A DNA stretch of 11,529 bases from CAZADH01 sp964483805 (GTDB lineage: Bacteria > Muiribacteriota > Ozemobacteria > Ozemobacterales > Ozemobacteraceae), in contig CAZADH010000200.1 in NCBI GenBank assembly GCA_964483805.1, positions 1 through 11,529 of the forward strand, in the 5' to 3' direction. A program made the translations under genes and the position numbers. Of the stretch, positions 6,458 through 11,529 are shown piece after piece. Below the pieces are notes generated by a model. It did no database searches and was not told the DNA's origin. It saw only the letters and a list, made by a program, of their open reading frames with translations. How positions within the stretch are numbered: the first letter of the stretch is position 1; each line of letters starts with the position of its first letter.

Positions 6458-7939
6458 GTGAGTTCGCCACCCGGCCCCGGGGTCCTCGACCTGCTCCTGG
6501 TCGCGCCGCCACTGGTTTGGGGCCAGGAAGACCGGGTCGACATGAAGCAGCCGCTCAACCTGCTGTATCTGGCCGGTTGGCTCAACCATAAGGGGTTGCG
6601 CGCGCGCATTCACGACGTGACGTTTTCGCGAACCTCGCTTGCGGGGGTGCTGACCGAGATCGAGCGTTTGCGGCCGCGGGCGGTGGGGGTGCCGTTCTAT
6701 CAGGCCACGCATGAAACCGCAGCAATACTATGTAATGCCGTTCGGGCCCGGTTCCCGGCGGTCTGGCTTATCGCCGGCGGTCCGTTGGCGACGACCGATC
6801 CGCAGACCGTACTGGCGTGTCCGGCCGTCGATCTGTGCGTGATCGGCGAGGGCGAACAGACCACCGAGGCGTTGCTGCGCGGTCCGCTGGCCGCACCGCG
6901 TGTTGACGAGCCGCCCATCCTCGCAGGGTCAGCCCCCACAACCGCGCATGATGTGGCCGGCATTGCCCTGCGCCGGGATGGGCGTTGCCACCTGACGCCG
7001 CCGCGCGAACCTCTTGCCGACCTCGATGCCCTGCCGTATCTCGATTACCGGCTGATCGACATCGACGGATACTTTGCCTACCACCGGTCGATCGAGATGT
7101 CGTCGTGGCTGTTTCTTACGACGTCGCGGGGATGTCACGCGCGCTGCACCTTCTGTGCCACGCCGGTGTTGTGGCCGGGCGGCCTGCGCCGGCAGTCGGC
7201 GCGGCGCATCCTCGACGAGATCGCCCATCAGCGGCGTTTGTTTCCGCAGGCGCAGTTCGCCTTCATGGACGACTCGTTCTTCGCCGACAAGGCTTGGTTG
7301 GCCGAGTTCTTCACCGGCATCGCGACCATGAACGTGCGTTACTGTTGCATCGGCCGGGCCGACCACCTGCGCGAACAGGAGGCGCAGAACCTGGATGCAA
7401 CCGGTTGTATTTACGTGGCCCTGGGCATCGAGACGGGCAATGCCGACCGTCAGAAGAAGATGAAGAAGTTTCTCGACCTCGATCGGGCACGCGCCTCGGT
7501 GCGCCTGCTGGCCAAGCACCAGGTGTTTTGCAAGTGCTTCTTCATGCTGGGGTTCCCCGACGAGACGCCGGCGGAGATGGCCGAAACCATCAACTTCGCG
7601 GTCGAATTGAAGTGTCTGGGCATGAACGAATGCAACTTCTTCCCGGTGTCGATCTATCCAGGCACGGAACTGGCGGTGCAGTATCCGCACCACCAAGCCG
7701 GCTCGACCGTGTACCAACCCGCTCCGGCGGTTGCCGACGCCGATCCGCTGGCGGCACTGGGCGATGGCTGCACGCACATCGGCGAAGCGAAACTACGGCG
7801 CTACGCGAACATTCCGAAATACAACGTCAATATGCACTTCTCGACCGCCGAGGTGCTCGAGATCGTCAAGCTGGCCTATGGCAAAGTCGACCGGGGCGAG
7901 ATGGCGACGGCGGCCGAGTTGCTCGCCCTGAAGCAGTGA
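6458..7939 (+). CDS. B12-binding-type radical SAM protein (copy 2, paralog of the first)
   Basis: Product of 493 residues with the same architecture as the product of 3631-5049. The N-terminal cobalamin-type Rossmann domain has VAPPLVWG, PLNLLYLAGWL, AGGP and GEGEQTTEA (130-138), and again no DxHxxG. The radical SAM core starts at RGCHARCTFC with Cys226, Cys230 and Cys233. Shared blocks include TPVLWPG, DDSFFAD, CIGRADHL, GIETG, KCFFMLGFPDET and YPGTELA. It differs in a Pro/Ala-rich stretch between the two domains (about 143-165) and a longer C-terminal region with several His and Tyr residues. The two proteins probably act on related substrates or as partners. Start chosen at the GTG at 6458, with GAGG at 6447-6450; this places the N-terminus about ten residues before the first strand, as in copy 1. 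A TTG at 6404 is the alternative. Confidence 0.85.
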   Translation: MSSPPGPGVLDLLLVAPPLVWGQEDRVDMKQPLNLLYLAGWLNHKGLRARIHDVTFSRTSLAGVLTEIERLRPRAVGVPFYQATHETAAILCNAVRARFPAVWLIAGGPLATTDPQTVLACPAVDLCVIGEGEQTTEALLRGPLAAPRVDEPPILAGSAPTTAHDVAGIALRRDGRCHLTPPREPLADLDALPYLDYRLIDIDGYFAYHRSIEMSSWLFLTTSRGCHARCTFCATPVLWPGGLRRQSARRILDEIAHQRRLFPQAQFAFMDDSFFADKAWLAEFFTGIATMNVRYCCIGRADHLREQEAQNLDATGCIYVALGIETGNADRQKKMKKFLDLDRARASVRLLAKHQVFCKCFFMLGFPDETPAEMAETINFAVELKCLGMNECNFFPVSIYPGTELAVQYPHHQAGSTVYQPAPAVADADPLAALGDGCTHIGEAKLRRYANIPKYNVNMHFSTAEVLEIVKLAYGKVDRGEMATAAELLALKQ

Positions 7940-8006
7940 AGAAGTGGCATCTGGCGCTCGGTTGCGGTATCGTAGCGACGAGACTCGGGAAGCCAAGGTG
8001 GCAACA

Positions 8007-8813
8007 ATGAAAGATCTGCAAAGCGAACGCGACGGTCGGCGCATGCCGATCGACCAGGTCGGGGTGCGCGATCTGCGCTATCCGATCGTGGTGCTCGACC
8101 GCGAGAACAAGGCACAGAACACGGTGGCGCGGTTGACCCTGGCCGTCAATCTGCCGCACCAGTTCAAAGGAACCCACATGAGCCGGTTCATCGAGGTGCT
8201 CAACCGCCATCACGGTGAGCTGACGATGCACACGTTGCCGGCTATTTTGGCTGACCTCAAGAAGAAGCTGCATGCAAAGAGCGCGCGTGTCGAAGCGCGG
8301 TTCCCGTATTTTCTCGAAAAGTCTGCCCCCGTGAGCGGTGAACGGGGTTTGATGGATTACGACTGCACCTTCATCGGCCTGTCGTCGGCCGAGCGCGGCG
8401 ATGAGTTTCTCATGGGGGTGCGGGTGCCGGTGATGAGCCTGTGTCCGTGCAGCAAAGCGATCAGCGATTACGGGGCCCACAACCAACGGGGACATGTCGA
8501 CGTGTTGATCCGGCCCCGCCCCGATCGCCACGGCAAACCTGCCTTTGTCTGGATCGAGGACCTCGTGGCGCTCGCCGAGTCGTCGGGATCGTCGCCGGTG
8601 TACCCCCTGTTGAAACGCGAGGACGAGCGCGCGGTCACGATGAACGCGTTCGATCACCCGGTCTTCGTCGAAGACATGGTGCGGCATGTGGCGGTGCGCT
8701 TGCGCCGTGACCGGCGGGTGGCGTGGTTTCGCGTCGAGGCCGCCAATCAGGAGAGCATCCACAACCACAATGCATTTGCGCTGATCGAGTGGCCGAAACC
8801 CGTGGTATCATGA
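8007..8813 (+). CDS. folE2: GTP cyclohydrolase FolE2 (type IB, COG1469)
   Basis: Product of 268 residues, close to the usual length of about 260-300. FolE2 converts GTP to 7,8-dihydroneopterin triphosphate plus formate, the entry step to folate, methanopterin-type pterins and 7-deazaguanines; it is the metal-promiscuous replacement for zinc-dependent FolE. Family signatures are intact: FKGTHMSRF (53-61), SLCPCSKAIS with catalytic-type Cys146 (144-153), YGAHNQR with His158, LLKREDERAVT (201-211), FDHPVFVEDMVR with His217, and QESIHNHNAFA (248-258), where most relatives have ESIHPHDAFA. Start at the ATG at 8007 is supported by AAGGTG six bases upstream; a GTG at 7944 is unlikely. It lies 67 bases after the second radical SAM gene in the same orientation, which suggests supply of a pterin or deazapurine precursor to those enzymes rather than general folate synthesis. 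Confidence 0.93.
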   Translation: MKDLQSERDGRRMPIDQVGVRDLRYPIVVLDRENKAQNTVARLTLAVNLPHQFKGTHMSRFIEVLNRHHGELTMHTLPAILADLKKKLHAKSARVEARFPYFLEKSAPVSGERGLMDYDCTFIGLSSAERGDEFLMGVRVPVMSLCPCSKAISDYGAHNQRGHVDVLIRPRPDRHGKPAFVWIEDLVALAESSGSSPVYPLLKREDERAVTMNAFDHPVFVEDMVRHVAVRLRRDRRVAWFRVEAANQESIHNHNAFALIEWPKPVVS

Positions 8814-8856
8814 GCGTAACGGTGGGTTTTGACGGCGTGGGGCAAGGAGTGGGCGC

Positions 8857-9528
8857 ATGAGCGACGAAAAGTCCAGCAGTTGGTTGCCGTGTCTGAGTAT
8901 CGGGTGTCTGACGGTTCTGTTGTTGACGGTCGGCACCGGGTGGTATGCGTACAACCGCTTCACCACTGCGGCACGTGGGTTTGCCGCCGACGGCATCGAG
9001 TATATCGTCGACGCAGCCGCCACCGACATGAAGCTTTCAGACAAAGACAAGAAAGAGCTGCAGGGGCCGATCAAAGCGTTGTCGGCGCGGATCCGCTCGG
9101 GGGAGATCGGTCTGACCGCGGCGGCGGCGATCGGCAAAGAGATCGTCGAGAGTCCCGTGGTTAACGTGGTGTTGATCAAGGGCTTCGAGGCCAAATACCT
9201 CGACAAATTCAAGCTCGATGACAAGACGCGGCAGCAGTCGCATGTTATATTGACGCGGTATGCACAGGCGATGAACGAAAAGAAGGTCGCCGAATCGGAT
9301 CAGAAGCCGATCGAGGCGATCATGTTCGAAGAGAAGGTCGACAAGCGGGGCCAGAAACGCCGGTCGTTGCGCGAGACCCTGAGCAAAGAAGAGATGCAGA
9401 AGTGTCTCTTACTGATGCGTGATGCCGCCGACAAAGCCAAGATTCCCGATCAGGCGTTCGATTACGATCTGGCGAAAGAGCTGCAAAACGCCATTGACAA
9501 GGGCATTGCGGCGGCGGCGAAACCGTAG
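8857..9528 (+). CDS. Membrane-anchored protein of unknown function
   Basis: Product of 223 residues that I do not recognise as a named family. A single hydrophobic segment (about 10-30, with two cysteines at 12 and 17) anchors it in the membrane. The rest is a charged, Lys- and Ala-rich, mostly helical domain; LSDKDKKELQGPIKALSARIRSGEIG looks like repeated short helices of the kind seen in small uncharacterised bacterial envelope proteins. No catalytic motif stands out. AAGGAG at 8844-8849 sits seven bases ahead of the ATG at 8857, an optimal ribosome binding site. It follows folE2 by 43 bases and is probably co-transcribed, but its link to the radical SAM enzymes is only positional. Confidence 0.8.
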   Translation: MSDEKSSSWLPCLSIGCLTVLLLTVGTGWYAYNRFTTAARGFAADGIEYIVDAAATDMKLSDKDKKELQGPIKALSARIRSGEIGLTAAAAIGKEIVESPVVNVVLIKGFEAKYLDKFKLDDKTRQQSHVILTRYAQAMNEKKVAESDQKPIEAIMFEEKVDKRGQKRRSLRETLSKEEMQKCLLLMRDAADKAKIPDQAFDYDLAKELQNAIDKGIAAAAKP

Positions 9529-9604
9529 ACCCGGCGATCGCGCCCCCGCGCGTCGCTACGATACTTTCGGGCGCCCATGGCGGTGACCCCACGAGGAGGA
9601 CGGC

Positions 9605-10024
9605 ATGGATCTGCATGCGGAGATGGTCAAAACGATCGATTTCATCAAGAAACTCAAGACCACGCATCAACTCGAGACGAATTTCGATGCGCTGGCGCCC
9701 TTGCTCTACGTCGGTGTGGCCACTGCCGAGAAGATCAAGAAAATTCAGGCCGAGTTGATGGCCGAGTTCGGCGAACCGTACAAGCCGACGGGTAGCACCG
9801 CGTTCTTCATGAACCTGTTCAACCCCTTCGTGCGCGGCATTGGTGGGGCGAAGTCCGACCAGACCCTGTTCCGCCGCGATATCACGCCGACGGTTACATT
9901 GTATTGCGCGTTGTGGCCATGGGGGTCCGACCCGAATCGCACCTCGGTGCGCATCGGCATCTACTGCGAAAAAGAAGAAGAAGCAGAGCCTTTGGTCAAG
10001 GAGTTCGGCCACAAGTTCGACTGA
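9605..10024 (+). CDS. Small cytoplasmic protein of unknown function
   Basis: Product of 139 residues, no family recognised. No signal peptide or membrane segment. The first half is amphipathic helix (FIKKLKTTH, AEKIKKIQAELMAEFG); the second half has probable beta strands (TPTVTLYCALWPWG, TSVRIGIYCEKEEE) with a closing acidic-basic helix. The alpha-then-beta layout with a loop rich in Phe and Asn (STAFFMNLFNPF) might be a small ligand-binding or partner protein. GAGGAGGA at 9593-9600 gives a strong ribosome binding site for the ATG at 9605. It is the last visible rightward gene and follows the membrane-anchored gene by 76 bases. Confidence 0.78.
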   Translation: MDLHAEMVKTIDFIKKLKTTHQLETNFDALAPLLYVGVATAEKIKKIQAELMAEFGEPYKPTGSTAFFMNLFNPFVRGIGGAKSDQTLFRRDITPTVTLYCALWPWGSDPNRTSVRIGIYCEKEEEAEPLVKEFGHKFD

Positions 10025-10030
10025 TACCCC

Positions 10031-10057
10031 GGGGCTGCCCGCCTGGGGCTGCCCGCC
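10031..10057. repeat. Two tandem copies of a 13-base GC-rich motif
   Basis: GGGGCTGCCCGCC occurs at 10031-10043 and again at 10045-10057, one base apart, directly after the stop codon of the preceding gene. Together they look like a short slippage or expansion product. No function is suggested by the sequence. Confidence 0.6.
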
Positions 10058-10136
10058 CGCGACTGCCGTTCTGGACGGCGGCGCTATTGGGGTGGCCCCT
10101 GGACGGTGGCACGCACCGATTTCAACTGCCGCCACG

Positions 10137-10184
10137 AAAACAAATGGCGCGGGCAGCAGGTTTCGGCCTGCCGGCCCGCGCCAT
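10137..10184 (-). terminator. Strong leftward intrinsic terminator
   Basis: ATGGCGCGGGC (10144-10154) pairs perfectly with GCCCGCGCCAT (10174-10184); an inner GCAGG/CCTGC stem closes around TTTCGG. Read leftward, the hairpin is followed by TTGTTTTC, from the A-rich plus-strand stretch at 10137-10143. It lies about 65 bases past the stop codon of the leftward gene that ends at 10251. No T-run follows on the plus strand, so it is chiefly a leftward terminator; the stem could still slow rightward transcription from the operon. Confidence 0.85.
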
Positions 10185-10250
10185 ATTCACAAGGTAAATA
10201 CTTCGTTGCCTTCCCGGAGTCCCGCCGTGGTGCTTTTCGTTCGCCGGGGC

Positions 10251-11529
10251 TCACGCCACCTTCGCGGTCTCCTCGTCGGTCAGGACCATCGGGTCGCGGC
10301 GTAGGGCGACAGTGGTCGGCACGGCGGCCGCGTCTTCCGCAGGGGCAGTGCCCGCGGCGGTCATGACGCCGGCTTCGCCGGGTTTGGCGGCGGCGGTTGC
10401 GTCATCCACGCTGGCGTCGTCATCTCGAGTTGCCGGTGCTGATGCACTCTTGCTCAGGTACTCTTTGACCAGATCGATGAACTGTTGCAGCATTTCGCGC
10501 TCGTGCGCCCGGTGATGCGCGTGTCCATTGGCCCGTCGGCCCAGATCGGGAGCCGAGCCGGCCTGCACCGAAAAACTCGCATCGACGAGCCGGACGCCGC
10601 TGGCCTGCAACCACAGGGACGGAATGGCCGTGGAGCGCGGGATCGATGGCGCGGCGGTGGCCGAGGCGCTGTCGGTTTCGGTGCCGCTGGTCGCTGTTGT
10701 CGAACTGCTGACGACTGCGGTTCGCGCACCGCTCGTTGACACCGATCCGGTGGCGCCGGCCATGCTGAGCGGGTTGTCGGTGGTGATCGTCGACAGCCGC
10801 ACCGGCGTCGAGATCATGGCGATGGCCTGGCCCGAACGGTTGCGCACTGGCGGCCGGGCGCCACGACTCATGCCGCCCAGTTCGGTCATGCTGCCAAGGG
10901 TGTTCGGGTCGAAGCCCGGAACCGACAGTTCGCCGAGGCCATACGAATCGGCGTCGGTGTTGTTCGCGCCGGTCGAGGAAAACAGGTCACCCAGCAGGTC
11001 CAGACCGCCACGTGCCGCACTCGAAATCTGGGTGAACAGCGACTGACTGGAAGCGCGACCGGTGCCAAGGGCGGCCTCGACACGCTCGAGCAGGCGTTTC
11101 ATCAGGACCGACGCCGGGTCATTGGCGGCGCCCCGCTCGTCGTTCTCGCTTTGGGCGCCCGTGTTGGCCGATGAATCGCCGCCCGTGAGGCGCTGCAGCA
11201 GCGAGGTGCTGACGTCGAGAACGGCCGGATGAAGGCCGGTCGCCAGTTGGTTGCCGCCCACAGTGGCGACGTCACCGGCCAGACGCGCATAGAACGAGAA
11301 GTTCACAAACCAGACGCCGTCACCGGGGGCAGTCGACGGGGCGCCGTTGTTTGCGGTCGCTGCCGTCGCTGCCGTATCGGTGGGGGCCGTGCTCGCCGTG
11401 ACCGTTGCGGGCGTCACCGAGTCGGTCGCCACGGCTGTCGTTGCCGCGGTCGATGGGGAGGCAGTGTTCGATACAGCCGCGGCGGACTGTGCGGTGGTCG
11501 CGGCATCGCTGCCGCTTCCTGTCGTCGCC
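10251..11529 (-). CDS. Ala/Thr/Ser-rich protein of unknown function, 5' end outside the window
   Basis: The frame stays open leftward from the window edge to the TGA at 10251-10253, giving at least 425 residues with no start needed inside the window. A GTG at 11430-11432 could serve as start, but 32 further sense codons of the same Ala/Thr/Ser-rich type precede it, so the true start is probably beyond 11529. The sequence alternates disordered Ala/Thr/Ser-rich linkers with more ordered blocks: GVWFVNFSFYARLAGDV (about 11280-11320), a Leu-rich helical stretch (ASVLMKRLLERVEAALG), WLQASGVRLVDASFSVQAG (about 10563-10619) and REMLQQFIDLVKEYLSK (about 10449-10499). It ends in a charged tail. No transmembrane segment or known motif is visible in this part. 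I do not recognise the family. It is convergent with the preceding operon and has its own terminator. Confidence 0.72.
   Translation of the reverse strand, partial: ATTGSGSDAATTAQSAAAVSNTASPSTAATTAVATDSVTPATVTASTAPTDTAATAATANNGAPSTAPGDGVWFVNFSFYARLAGDVATVGGNQLATGLHPAVLDVSTSLLQRLTGGDSSANTGAQSENDERGAANDPASVLMKRLLERVEAALGTGRASSQSLFTQISSAARGGLDLLGDLFSSTGANNTDADSYGLGELSVPGFDPNTLGSMTELGGMSRGARPPVRNRSGQAIAMISTPVRLSTITTDNPLSMAGATGSVSTSGARTAVVSSSTTATSGTETDSASATAAPSIPRSTAIPSLWLQASGVRLVDASFSVQAGSAPDLGRRANGHAHHRAHEREMLQQFIDLVKEYLSKSASAPATRDDDASVDDATAAAKPGEAGVMTAAGTAPAEDAAAVPTTVALRRDPMVLTDEETAKVA

Noticed and set aside
7952..7965. A sigma-54-like site (TGGCGC then TTGC) before folE2
   Set aside because: The distance between the GG and GC elements is one base short of the required spacing.
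9557..9562. TACGAT as a -10 box before the 139-residue gene
   Set aside because: No acceptable -35 box lies 16-18 bases upstream, and the gene is better explained as part of the operon.

Overview
The window is dense, GC-rich DNA from a Gram-negative-type bacterium. It has a Sec signal peptide on one product, sigma-70-like promoter boxes, good Shine-Dalgarno sites and mixed ATG/GTG starts. A proteobacterium or a neighbouring Gram-negative lineage fits, but the sequence alone does not fix the taxon. I see no tRNA, rRNA, CRISPR array, insertion sequence or phage gene.

Left part (1-2290): a short stretch of tandem hairpins with no supportable gene, then a leftward gene (322-2289) for a divergent SelO/YdiU-type pseudokinase-fold protein. 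It keeps most of the nucleotide-binding residues but has Gly where canonical SelO has the Asp of its NTDN motif. The 401-base divergent spacer (2290-2690) has a good promoter candidate for each direction, a 12-bp palindrome over the predicted selO-like transcription start, and an unusually AT-rich palindrome in the leader of the rightward gene. That rightward gene (2691-3470) encodes an exported protein with a DUF1566/Lcl-like C-terminal domain and ends at a strong intrinsic terminator.

Central part (3631-10024): six rightward genes with short gaps (43-86 bases), probably one operon. They encode a B12-binding-type radical SAM protein, a COG1244 (archaeosine synthase beta subunit RaSEA-like) radical SAM protein, a second B12-type radical SAM protein clearly paralogous to the first, the GTP cyclohydrolase FolE2 (type IB), a small membrane-anchored protein, and a 139-residue protein of unknown fold. 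FolE2 makes 7,8-dihydroneopterin triphosphate, the entry compound of folate, methanopterin-type pterins and 7-deazaguanines. COG1244 enzymes are known for acting on 7-deazaguanine tRNA bases in archaea. The cluster therefore looks like a dedicated pterin- or deazapurine-derived modification pathway in which the two B12-type enzymes could add methyl groups or rearrange carbon. This is inference; the substrate cannot be read from the sequence, and I do not recognise this gene set as a described system.

Right part (10025-11529): a convergent intergenic region with a short tandem repeat and a strong leftward terminator, then a leftward Ala/Thr/Ser-rich gene of unknown function whose 5' end lies beyond the window edge.
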